A DNA stretch of 5,720 bases from an uncultured Oscillospiraceae bacterium. Its GTDB lineage: Bacteria > Bacillota > Clostridia > Oscillospirales > Oscillospiraceae. Within the stretch, counting starts at the first letter, position 1. Each line of letters starts with the position of its first letter. The stretch spans positions 1 through 5,720 of the forward strand of contig CAKUHX010000110.1 of assembly GCA_934659475.1 (NCBI GenBank), given 5' to 3'. The notes beneath the pieces are model-generated. The model was given only the letters and a program-made list of their open reading frames with translations. It did no database searches and was not told the origin of the DNA. This document shows positions 1 through 5,464 of the stretch, piece after piece. Position numbers and translations under genes: made by a program.

Positions 1-61
1 GGCCGGCGTCATTGGCTCCGCTGTTGCCGCGGGCTTCATGATCAAGGTGTTCGGCGGCTGA
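1..61 (+). CDS. C-terminal end of a probable sodium-pumping decarboxylase beta subunit (partial)
   Basis: Only the last 19 residues and the TGA stop are in the window; the frame starts at base 2. The peptide begins AGVIGSAVAAG and ends FMIKVFGG. A closing motif of the form GPNVAGVIGSAVAAG, followed by a short hydrophobic tail, is what I know from the C-terminus of the OadB/GcdB/MmdB family, the membrane subunit that couples decarboxylation of oxaloacetate, glutaconyl-CoA or methylmalonyl-CoA to sodium export. The substrate cannot be told from this tail, so no symbol is given. A strong terminator starts 17 bases after the stop, so this is probably the last gene of its operon. The assignment rests on a short stretch and could be wrong. 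Confidence 0.55.
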   Translation, partial: AGVIGSAVAAGFMIKVFGG

Positions 62-77
62 TCTCAGCTTCTGAAAA

Positions 78-116
78 AGACAGCGCGCCCCGTTTTGGGG
101 CGCGCTGTCTCTTTTT
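78..116 (+). terminator. Intrinsic terminator after the decarboxylase-like gene
   Basis: A perfect 14-bp GC-rich stem (78-91 with 97-110) closes a GTTTT loop and is followed by C and five T residues (112-116). It lies 17 bases after the stop codon at 59-61 and separates that operon from the tRNA gene downstream. Confidence 0.93.
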
Positions 117-165
117 GGCTGCGGAAAAATACTCCGAAAAAAAGCAGAAAAAGAGAAAAAAGCTC

Positions 166-194
166 TTGCAATTCAAAAGGAAGGGTGCTATAAT
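166..194 (+). promoter_or_regulatory. Sigma-A type promoter of the tRNA gene
   Basis: A perfect -10 box TATAAT lies at 189-194. TTGCAA at 166-171 is a fair -35 box (4 of 6 consensus positions), with a 17-base spacer. The surroundings are strongly A-rich upstream. Predicted transcription would start near 200-202, about 30 bases before the mature tRNA 5' end at 231, which is typical for a tRNA leader removed by RNase P. Confidence 0.8.
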
Positions 195-230
195 AACCAA
201 GCTGTTAAGAGAAATATCTCTTTTCGGTAT

Positions 231-307
231 GCGGCTGTAGCTCAGTTGGATAGAGTGACTGGCTACGAACCAGTAGGTCGGGGGTTCGAATCCCTTCAGC
301 CGTACCA
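231..307 (+). tRNA. tRNA-Arg (anticodon ACG), CCA encoded
   Basis: A full cloverleaf can be folded. The acceptor stem is 231-237 with 297-303 (first pair G-U). The D stem is 240-243 with 253-256, the anticodon stem 258-262 with 270-274, and the T stem 280-284 with 292-296 around loop TTCGAAT. The anticodon loop is CTACGAA with anticodon ACG at 265-267, read as inosine-CG after the usual A34 deamination, decoding CGU/CGC/CGA arginine codons. The variable loop has 5 bases. The discriminator is A304, and CCA is encoded at 305-307. It has its own promoter and terminator and is transcribed alone. Confidence 0.96.
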
Positions 308-308
308 G

Positions 309-347
309 CTCGTCGCAAGCGTCATATCGCTTGCGACGAGTTTTTTT
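309..347 (+). terminator. Intrinsic terminator of the tRNA-Arg gene
   Basis: A perfect 13-bp stem (309-321 with 328-340) with a 6-base loop TCATAT is followed by seven T residues (341-347). It begins one base after the encoded CCA. A close sibling of this hairpin lies at 467-502. Confidence 0.93.
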
Positions 348-387
348 ATAAAAACTTGCCATTCGCTCATTCTGCTGCTTCTCGCTT

Positions 388-422
388 CCAAATGCGACCC
401 GTTCCGTTGGGCCCGCATTTGG
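388..422. repeat. Imperfect inverted repeat (hairpin)
   Basis: CCAAATGCG (388-396) pairs perfectly with CGCATTTGG (414-422). Inside it, CCC (398-400) pairs with GGG (409-411) around loop GTTCCGTT. No T run follows on either strand, so it is not an ordinary intrinsic terminator. Role unknown; it may be a dispersed palindromic repeat. Confidence 0.55.
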
Positions 423-466
423 CAAAAAGCGGATATACTTTGGAGATCAGTTGATCCCTTTATAAC

Positions 467-502
467 TCGCTGCAAGCGGCATATGGCTTGCAGCGGTTTT
501 TT
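467..502 (+). terminator. Second intrinsic terminator, sibling of the tRNA terminator
   Basis: A 10-bp stem (468-477 with 486-495), extended by a T-G pair (467/496), has an 8-base loop GGCATATG and six T residues (497-502). It shares the blocks CTCG, GCAAGCG, CATAT and GCTTGC with the tRNA terminator at 309-347, and the differing stem bases pair in both. No gene is visible just upstream of it, so it may be the leftover end of a duplicated or lost tRNA-type unit, or a back-up terminator. Confidence 0.8.
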
Positions 503-609
503 ATGCCCCGAAAATCAGAGACAGGATGACAGCCGTATGAGGAGAAGGGAACTGGCCCTTTGCCGGGGCGGCCATTGGATCTTCCGGCAAAAGATCATAC
601 CTTTGGATA

Positions 610-638
610 AAGACAAAGCGGGAAAAATTCTCTACAAT
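610..638 (+). promoter_or_regulatory. Possible weak promoter upstream of the surface-gene remnant
   Basis: AAGACA (610-615, 4 of 6 matches to TTGACA) and TACAAT (633-638, 5 of 6 matches to TATAAT) are separated by 17 bases. A GGAGG sequence (652-656) and a GTG (666-668) follow, but that frame stops after 14 codons at 708-710. If this was the original promoter and ribosome site of the surface gene, the coding start is now out of frame with the remnant. This may be chance. Confidence 0.25.
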
Positions 639-687
639 AGGCAGTGCAAAGCTGGAGGTGTCTGGGTGCGGACGAAAACGCGCATAG

Positions 688-1726
688 GATCACAAGATCA
701 CGAAGTATGAGAACAACACCAATGTCGGTACGGGCACGATCTATATTGAGCCGCTGGGAACCGGCAATTATAGCTTTACTGGCGGCGGCTACAACTTCAC
801 CATCAAGCCCGGAACCAGCTCCATCACCATCACCGGCGACCCCGGCAAGACCTATGACGGAACTGCTGTGAATGATCCCGTTGCGGACATGAGCGGTAGC
901 GCGGGCACAGTGACCTTCCCCTATTACATCGATCCCGACTGCAATACCAAGACCACCGATGAAAATAGCGGCGCCGAATCTGAGGGCGCGGCTCCCAAGA
1001 ACGCCGGCGACTATTGGGTCAAGGCTACCGTTGCCGAAGATGGCAGCTATGGCTCCGCCACCTCATCGAACTCGGCACGCTGGCCGCTGGCAGCAACTTC
1101 GAGCTGAAGCTGGACACCACTCCGGTCAACTTTGAGATCAAGCAGGCCGAACAGACCATCACCGGCGATGATTTCTCCGCACGGATCGGTTCCACTGTAG
1201 ATCTGAGCGAGAAATTCAACACTTCCGGTTCCTCGTCCTATGAGATCACAGGGGCGAACACCACCGGAAGCTCTGCCTCCGGTAGTACACTGACCGTCGG
1301 CGGCACCGCCGGCAACTTCCAGCTCAAGGTCAGCGCCGCGGCAGCGACCAACTATAAGGCGGTGGAAAAGATCGTCACCGTCAAGGGCAGATTTGTAAAG
1401 GAGCCCCAGAAGCAGAGCTTCGCGGACGTTCCCGCAGACGCCTACTACTACGGGGCCGTTGAGTGGGCGGCGGCCTGTTTGGCCCCGGCCGGCTCTGCAC
1501 CCGGGCCCAGATCGTCACCTTCCTGTGGCGTGCGGCCGGCTCCCCCGGGCCCAAGGCTCTGAGCAGCTTCACGGATGTGGCCGCTGACGCCTGGTATGCC
1601 AAGGCCGCGGCCTGGGCGGTGGAGAAGGGCATCACCGCTGGCGTGGGCGGCGGCCTGTTTGGCGCTGACAACGACTGCACCCGCGGTCAGATCGTCACCT
1701 TCCTGTATCACGTCTACAGCAAGTAA
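688..1726 (+). pseudogene. Broken surface-protein gene: MBG-type repeats followed by two SLH-type repeats
   Basis: Three frames carry one continuous protein family signature. Frame A runs from about 688 to about 1070. It begins mid-domain (NNTNVGTGTIYIEPLGTGNY), then carries KTYDGTAVNDPV and NAGDYWVKATVAEDGSYGSA, typical of MBG/YDG beta-sandwich repeats of secreted Firmicutes proteins. Frame B (about 1065-1470) continues with PVNFEIKQAEQTITG, a Ser/Thr/Gly-rich linker, and the start of an S-layer-homology repeat (SFADVPADAYYYGAVEW). Frame C (1463-1726) holds the rest of that repeat (CTRAQIVTFLWRAAGSP), a second full repeat (SFTDVAADAWYAKAAAW onward) and the stop TAA at 1724-1726. SLH-type repeats usually attach proteins to the cell wall. 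No signal peptide or in-frame start exists: frame A has a TAG at 685-687 just before the remnant. The two breaks plus the missing 5' part make it a decayed gene, unless the breaks are assembly errors. Confidence 0.85.
1463..1706 (+). repeat. SLH-repeat DNA duplication, 180-base period
   Basis: Two segments are identical at a distance of exactly 180 bases: 1463-1483 with 1643-1663 (21 bases, coding the VGGGLFG part of the repeat), and 1508-1526 with 1688-1706 (19 bases, coding QIVTFL). They show that the two C-terminal SLH units arose by duplication of a 60-codon unit. The tryptophan codons that end the conserved first half of each unit (1464-1466 and 1613-1615) are only 149 bases apart, 31 short of the period. 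Confidence 0.85.
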
Positions 1727-1738
1727 ACCAAACTGCGC

Positions 1739-1775
1739 AAAGCGGGGCGGCGGCAAAATGCCGCCGCCCCGCTTT
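1739..1775. terminator. Convergent, bidirectional terminator hairpin
   Basis: A 17-bp stem (1739-1755 with 1759-1775), almost entirely G-C, closes an AAA loop. The outer A-T pairs supply AAA and TTT on both flanks. It sits 12 bases after the stop of the plus-strand surface remnant and about 70 bases beyond the stop of the minus-strand 130-residue gene, so it can serve both converging units. The T tract is short on both sides (TTT), so efficiency is uncertain. Confidence 0.75.
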
Positions 1776-1817
1776 CACCTTGCGCGGGAAAAGTCCCGTT
1801 TCCCTCTGCCGCCCCGG

Positions 1818-1861
1818 CCTATCCCGCGGGGAGAGCAAAAAGAGGACCTATCCCGCGGGGA
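1818..1861. repeat. 15-base direct repeat, 29-base spacing
   Basis: CCTATCCCGCGGGGA occurs at 1818-1832 and again at 1847-1861. Each copy contains the 8-base palindrome CCCGCGGG. The second copy contains the last codons and the stop of the minus-strand gene (…VPAG, stop at 1848-1850), so the first copy repeats the same stop just beyond it. It is probably a small tandem duplication. Confidence 0.75.
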
Positions 1862-2240
1862 CCTCATAGCTGACGTCATACTCGCTCCACTGGATGCGGA
1901 CGGAGCACCGGGCGCCGCCGGCAGACAGGAAGGGATCGACCTGGCACAGGGACCAGAGCTTCGTGACCGGGTCCTGCTGGCGGATGCGCATGCTGTGGCT
2001 CTCCTGGGAATTGGTATAGACGGTGCCGTCCAGGGAAAGGCTGCCGGAGATGGAGGTGCCGTTCAGCGTCTCGGTCTCGACGGTGCTGCCGTTGTAAATG
2101 GTGGTCCGGCGGATGTCTGCCACGACAGGGGACGCGGTATCCTTGGGCGCGATGGAGATCCGCAGGGCGCTGCTGGAGGTGGTCAGGTAGGCTCCACACA
2201 CATCGGACGGATAGCAGCCGCTCCCTTTATAGCAATTCAA
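1848..2240 (-). CDS. Unrecognised 130-residue protein, TTG start
   Basis: I do not recognise this family. The start is chosen as TTG (2238-2240) because a near-ideal AGGGAGGAG ribosome site (2247-2255) ends six bases before it. The longer in-frame reading from a GTG at 2361-2363 would have to translate the transporter's terminator. The protein is Ser/Thr-rich with alternating polar and hydrophobic stretches that suggest mostly beta structure. It has no signal peptide and no membrane segment. Its N-terminus has cysteines at 3, 9 and 15 (C-X5-C-X5-C), with two more at 99 and 112, and the C-terminus is rich in aromatics (IQWSEYDVSYEV). It is isolated: a terminator lies upstream (2305-2343) and a convergent hairpin downstream. 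No clear promoter is visible in the 50 bases between the upstream terminator and the ribosome site. Confidence 0.7.
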   Translation of the reverse strand: MNCYKGSGCYPSDVCGAYLTTSSSALRISIAPKDTASPVVADIRRTTIYNGSTVETETLNGTSISGSLSLDGTVYTNSQESHSMRIRQQDPVTKLWSLCQVDPFLSAGGARCSVRIQWSEYDVSYEVPAG

Positions 2241-2246
2241 GGATGT

Positions 2247-2255
2247 CTCCTCCCT
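2247..2255 (-). promoter_or_regulatory. Ribosome binding site deciding the TTG start of the 130-residue protein
   Basis: On the minus strand the site reads AGGGAGGAG, then six bases (ACATCC), then TTG. Its match to the anti-Shine-Dalgarno sequence is much stronger than anything before the other in-frame starts, and it supports 2240 as the first coding base. Confidence 0.75.
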
Positions 2256-2304
2256 AAAGTATTGCTGACCCAGTGTATGCGGGGAGGAGACGGGCGGTGC
2301 GGTC

Positions 2305-2343
2305 AAAAAACGTCCCCTCCCCGCCGCGGGCGGGAAGGGGACG
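2305..2343 (-). terminator. Intrinsic terminator of the NSS transporter gene
   Basis: On the minus strand a 14-pair stem with one mismatch (2343-2329 with 2325-2311; mismatch 2335/2319) and a 3-base loop is followed by six T residues (plus-strand A at 2305-2310). It begins 20 bases after the transporter stop at 2364-2366 and separates it from the 130-residue gene. Confidence 0.93.
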
Positions 2344-2363
2344 CAGACCGTTTGCTGGAACAC

Positions 2364-3686
2364 TTAGAAGGACACGTGCATGAACAGGGCCACGCAGCAC
2401 AGGATGATGGCCAGGGGGACGTATACATACCGGCCCACGCAGTACCACAGCCGGCCCCGCCGCTTGTCCGCCCCGGTGTTGACGGCGGAGAGCAGCTCGT
2501 CCTTCTTCATCACATAGAACCAGGACACGGCCCCCAGGGTGGCCCCGATGGGGATGATGTAGATGGACACCAGATCCATCCAGGGCCCCCACTTGGAGAT
2601 GGGCTCCATCCCCAGACCGAAGCCCAGGCAGAGGGCGCACAGGATCAGCAGCACCGCCGTGCGGCTGAGCTTGGGGAACTTGTGCATCAGGGATTCGGCC
2701 ACCGCCTCGAACATGTTCTGCAGGGAGCTGACCCCGGCGAAGATCATGGCCACATACAGGATGATGGCGAACAGCCGGCCCATGGGGATGTCCTGCAGGA
2801 TGGTGGGCAGGGTGACGAACAGCAGGCTGGGCCCGGCGCCCACATCCAGCCCGTAGGAGAAGCAGGCGGGGATGATGACCAGAGCGGCCACCAGAGCGGC
2901 AATGGTGTCAAACAGCGCCGTGTGCTGGGCCACGCCCACCACGTCCTCCTCCTTGGACAGATACGCGCCGTAGACGATCATGCCGCTGCCAGTGACGGAC
3001 AGGGAGAAGAAGGCCTGCCCCATGGCCCAGATCCAGATCATGGGGTCCTTCAGCGCCTCCCACCGGGGGGTGAACATAAAGCGGTAGCCCTCCGCCGCAC
3101 CGGGCAGAAAGGCCACCCGGACGGCCAGGATCAGGAAGATCAGGAAGAACAGGGGCATCATGATCTTGTTGGTGCGCTCGATGCTGTGGGCCCCCAGGAA
3201 CAGGGTGAGCAGGGTGCCCACCACCACCACCACGTGGAAGGGGACCACCGAGAAGGGGGTGGAGGAGAACGCGCCGAACCAGGCGGCGGCATCCGCCGTC
3301 ATCAGGGTCCCCACCAGAGAGTCCACCAGAGCCTTCAGCACATAGGTGACGATGACGGCATAGCCGATGGCGATGCACAGGGAGCCGGCCAGGGGCAGCC
3401 AGCCCAGCAGCCCGCCCGCCTTTCCGGCGGACTTGCCCCGGGTGGCCCAGGCGTTCTCATAGGCGCCCAGGGTGCCGGTGCCCGCCCGGCGGCCCATGGC
3501 GAACTCGGCGGGCCGGCCCACATAGCTGAAAATAAAGACGAACAGCAGATAGATCAGCAGGAAAGCGCCGCCGCCGTTGCTGCCCAGCTTGTTGGGAAAG
3601 CCCCAGACGTTGGCCATGCCCACGGCGGAACCGACGGAGGCCAGGATAAAGCCCCAGCGGCTTGCAAAGCTCTTTGTGTTTTTCAT
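2364..3686 (-). CDS. Sodium-dependent transporter of the NSS (neurotransmitter:sodium symporter) family
   Basis: Predicted to be an inner-membrane symporter that takes up an amino acid or related solute with sodium; the substrate cannot be read from sequence. It has 440 residues and about 11 membrane helices (roughly 11-34, 40-63, 92-120, 145-165, 175-195, 212-242, 255-280, 303-330, 342-362, 368-394, 415-437), the usual form of bacterial NSS proteins such as Tyt1 and MhsT. Helix 1 carries GSAVGMANVWGFP (19-31), helix 6 GQAFFSLSVTGSG (223-235), and helix 8 AGVSS (317-321). By motif alignment to LeuT, sodium-site residues are kept (A21, V22, N26, S228, A317, S320, S321). Oddly, the position of LeuT Arg30 (outer gate) is G29, that of Gly26 is A25, and that of Phe259 is G233. 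ATG 3684-3686 is chosen because AGGAG (3691-3695) precedes it and the family N-terminus starts here. It has its own promoter. Confidence 0.93.
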   Translation of the reverse strand: MKNTKSFASRWGFILASVGSAVGMANVWGFPNKLGSNGGGAFLLIYLLFVFIFSYVGRPAEFAMGRRAGTGTLGAYENAWATRGKSAGKAGGLLGWLPLAGSLCIAIGYAVIVTYVLKALVDSLVGTLMTADAAAWFGAFSSTPFSVVPFHVVVVVGTLLTLFLGAHSIERTNKIMMPLFFLIFLILAVRVAFLPGAAEGYRFMFTPRWEALKDPMIWIWAMGQAFFSLSVTGSGMIVYGAYLSKEEDVVGVAQHTALFDTIAALVAALVIIPACFSYGLDVGAGPSLLFVTLPTILQDIPMGRLFAIILYVAMIFAGVSSLQNMFEAVAESLMHKFPKLSRTAVLLILCALCLGFGLGMEPISKWGPWMDLVSIYIIPIGATLGAVSWFYVMKKDELLSAVNTGADKRRGRLWYCVGRYVYVPLAIILCCVALFMHVSF

Positions 3687-3750
3687 GTCGCTCCTGTGCC
3701 GCCTGCCGGGGGCAGACGGCGCTCCCTTCTCAATTCTACGAACAAAACGC

Positions 3751-3785
3751 ACAAAGCTGCCTGCTCTCATGGCAGACAGCTTTGT
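3751..3785 (-). terminator. Hairpin after hcp, overlapping the start of the transporter transcript
   Basis: On the minus strand a 14-pair stem (3785-3772 with 3764-3751, one G-U pair) closes loop CATGAGA and is followed by GCG and TTTT. It starts 50 bases after the hcp stop and is probably the hcp terminator. It begins two bases after the -10 box of the transporter promoter, so transcripts from that promoter would lack the outer five bases or so of the 5' arm but could still form a shorter version. It may therefore also affect transporter expression. Confidence 0.7.
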
Positions 3786-3786
3786 C

Positions 3787-3815
3787 ATTTTACCGCTTTG
3801 CGTCGAAAAAGTCAA
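3787..3815 (-). promoter_or_regulatory. Sigma-A type promoter of the NSS transporter
   Basis: On the minus strand TTGACT (3815-3810) and TAAAAT (3792-3787) each match 5 of 6 consensus positions and are separated by exactly 17 bases. Transcription would start near 3780, leaving a leader of about 95 bases before the ATG at 3686. The promoter lies inside the hcp-transporter gap, about 20 bases after the hcp stop codon. Confidence 0.82.
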
Positions 3816-3834
3816 GGGCACAGGGGAATTTTGC

Positions 3835-5409
3835 TCAGCCCCGGCCCAGAATGGCGTCCAGATCCTGCTGGGGGGCGGTGACCGGCCGCAGGCCATAGGT
3901 GTCCACCAGCACCTTGACCACGCTTTCGGACAGGAAGGCGGGCATGGTGGGCCCCAGATACATGTTTTTGATCCCCAGGGACAGCAGGGTCAGCAGGATG
4001 CACACCGCCTTCTGCTCATACCAGGACAGCACCAGAGTCAGGGGCAGGTCGTTCACCGTGCAGCCGAAGGCGTCCGCCAGGGCCAGCGCCACCTTGACGG
4101 CGCTGTAGGCGTCGTTGCACTGGCCCATGTCCAGAATGCGGGGGATGCCGCCGATCTCCCCCAGGTCCAGGTCGTTGAAGCGGTATTTGCCGCAGGCCAG
4201 GGTGAGGATCAGGGTGTCCATGGGGGTGTGCTTGACAAAGTCGGTGTAGTAGTTGCGGCCCGGGTGGGCGCCGTCGCACCCGCCTACCAGAAAGATGTGC
4301 TTTACCGCGCCGCTTTTGATGGCGGCGATCAGGGGCTCCGCCCGGGCCAGCACCGCCCCGTGGGCAAAGCCGGTGGTCAGCATGTGGCCGCCGTTGATGC
4401 CGCTCATGCTGCGGTCGTGGGCGTAGCCCCCCAGCAGCAGGGCCTGCTCGATGATGGGGGAGAAGTCCTTGTGCCCCTGTTCGTCCGCCGGGATGTGCCG
4501 CAGGCCGGGAAAGCCCACCACCGAGGTGGTGTATACCCGGTCGGCATAGCTGGGCCGGGGCGGCATGATGCAGTTGGTGGTGAACAGCACCGGGGCGGGC
4601 AGATCCTGGAACTCCTTCTGCTGGTTCTGCCAGGCGGTGCCGAAGTTGCCCGCCAGGTGGGGGAACTGCTTCAGCTTTGGGTACCCGTGGGCGGGCAGCA
4701 TCTCCGAGTGGGTGTATACGTTGACGCCCCGGCCTTGGGTCTGCTCCAGCAGCTGATACAGGTCCTTCAGGTCGTGGCCAGACACCACGATGAAGGGCCC
4801 AGCCTTGACGTCCACGTTCACCCGGGTGGGCTCCGGGGTGCCGAAGCTCCCGGTGTTGGCCCGGTCCAGCAGGGCCATGCACTTCAGGTTCACCTGGCCG
4901 AACTCCATGATCAGGGCCAGCCACTCCTCCACAGTGTGCTCCTCTGCCAGGGCGCACAGCCCCCTGACGAACCAGCCGGACACCTCCGGGTCGTCATAGC
5001 CCAGGCGGGCGGCGTGGTGGGCGTAGGCCGCCATGCCCTTCATGCCGAACAGCAGGGTGGAGCGGAGGGAGACGATGTCCGTCTCCCCTTTCCACAGGGG
5101 GAAGGGGCGGCCGAAGCTCCGGCCCCCCAGCTGGGCGGTCTTGTCCTCCGCCCGGCGGGTGAAGTCCCGGATGGCGGTGTTGTCAAAGTTTACATTGGTC
5201 AGGGTGGTGAACAGCCCGTCCGCCAGCAGGCGCAGAGTCTCGCCGTCCGCCGGTCCGGCGGCCTGGGCCGCCTGGGCCAGGCAGATCAGGGCCTGTATCA
5301 GGCCGTCCTGGAGCAGGGCAGTGTCCGGCTGCTTGCCGCATACGCCCACCTGGGTGCAGCCCTTGCCCCCGGCGGTCTGCTGGCACTGGAAACAGAACAT
5401 ATCAGGCAT
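3835..5409 (-). CDS. hcp: Hydroxylamine reductase / hybrid-cluster protein, class I
   Basis: A cytoplasmic iron-sulfur enzyme of anaerobes that reduces hydroxylamine in vitro and acts as a high-affinity nitric oxide reductase in nitrosative stress. It has 524 residues, close to the class I norm. The N-terminal cubane ligands are C6, C9, C18 and C24 (C-X2-C-X8-C-X5-C), the spacing of the [4Fe-4S] anaerobe class, not the [2Fe-2S] enterobacterial class. All eight hybrid-cluster ligands known from Desulfovibrio Hcp have counterparts: H212 (SGHDL), E236 (THSEM), C280 (TTNCIMPP), C378 (GGCDGA), C406 (TLACGKYRFN), C431 (MGQCNDA), E465 and K467 (WYEQKA). The start ATG has GGAGGGG (5417-5423) upstream. 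No reductase partner (Hcr) is next to it, which is usual in anaerobes. A palindrome at 5465-5491 may control it or end the preceding gene. Confidence 0.97.
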   Translation of the reverse strand: MPDMFCFQCQQTAGGKGCTQVGVCGKQPDTALLQDGLIQALICLAQAAQAAGPADGETLRLLADGLFTTLTNVNFDNTAIRDFTRRAEDKTAQLGGRSFGRPFPLWKGETDIVSLRSTLLFGMKGMAAYAHHAARLGYDDPEVSGWFVRGLCALAEEHTVEEWLALIMEFGQVNLKCMALLDRANTGSFGTPEPTRVNVDVKAGPFIVVSGHDLKDLYQLLEQTQGRGVNVYTHSEMLPAHGYPKLKQFPHLAGNFGTAWQNQQKEFQDLPAPVLFTTNCIMPPRPSYADRVYTTSVVGFPGLRHIPADEQGHKDFSPIIEQALLLGGYAHDRSMSGINGGHMLTTGFAHGAVLARAEPLIAAIKSGAVKHIFLVGGCDGAHPGRNYYTDFVKHTPMDTLILTLACGKYRFNDLDLGEIGGIPRILDMGQCNDAYSAVKVALALADAFGCTVNDLPLTLVLSWYEQKAVCILLTLLSLGIKNMYLGPTMPAFLSESVVKVLVDTYGLRPVTAPQQDLDAILGRG

Positions 5410-5455
5410 AAAAGGTCCCCTCCGATCTCAGTCGTTGGGGAGTAGTGTGCCCGGA

Positions 5456-5461
5456 ACTATA
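5456..5461 (-). promoter_or_regulatory. Possible -10 box of hcp
   Basis: On the minus strand TATAGT (5 of 6 consensus matches) lies about 47 bases before the hcp ATG. No recognisable -35 box lies 16-18 bases upstream; that position falls inside the palindrome at 5465-5491. A promoter without a -35 box overlapped by a palindrome would fit an activator-dependent gene, but this is weak evidence. Confidence 0.35.
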
Positions 5462-5464
5462 TGA

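Larger units (their letters stand above)
348..687. other. Intergenic stretch of about 340 bases with no convincing gene
   Basis: No open frame here has a plausible start, ribosome site and protein-like composition. It contains an imperfect inverted repeat (388-422), a terminator-like hairpin (467-502), a weak 8-bp inverted repeat (559-566 with 584-591), and a possible promoter (610-638). A short open frame from ATG 537 to the stop at 708-710 gives an Arg/Lys-rich peptide of 57 residues that resembles nothing I know. This stretch ends where the remnant of the surface-protein gene begins in the middle of a domain, so the missing upstream part of that gene was probably lost here. Confidence 0.6.

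Noticed and set aside
280..307. tRNA 3' end as an integration (att) site
   Set aside because: No second copy of the tRNA 3' sequence and no integrase gene are visible in the window.
42..425. Minus-strand open frame containing RLKGFEPPTYWFVASH
   Set aside because: This is the antisense translation of the tRNA-Arg gene, a well-known artefact; the rest covers terminators and intergenic DNA.
537..710. Short plus-strand open frame giving an Arg-rich 57-residue peptide, with an internal GTG start after GGAGG
   Set aside because: No recognisable family and poor coding character; the internal frame is only 14 codons. It may be debris of the truncated surface gene start.
1848..2363. Longer version of the 130-residue protein from GTG 2361-2363
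   Set aside because: The added residues are the translated terminator of the transporter gene, and the TTG at 2238-2240 has a far better ribosome site.
2364..3896. Longer transporter start at 3896
   Set aside because: It would overlap the end of hcp and read through the promoter and hairpin. The ATG at 3684-3686 has a ribosome site and the family N-terminus.
1575..5445. Long plus-strand open frames (1575-3881 and 3577-5445) rich in Gly, Gln, His, Asp and Pro
   Set aside because: They run opposite the transporter and hcp genes, have low-complexity composition, cross terminators and promoters, and match no protein family. They result from few stops in GC-rich antisense DNA.
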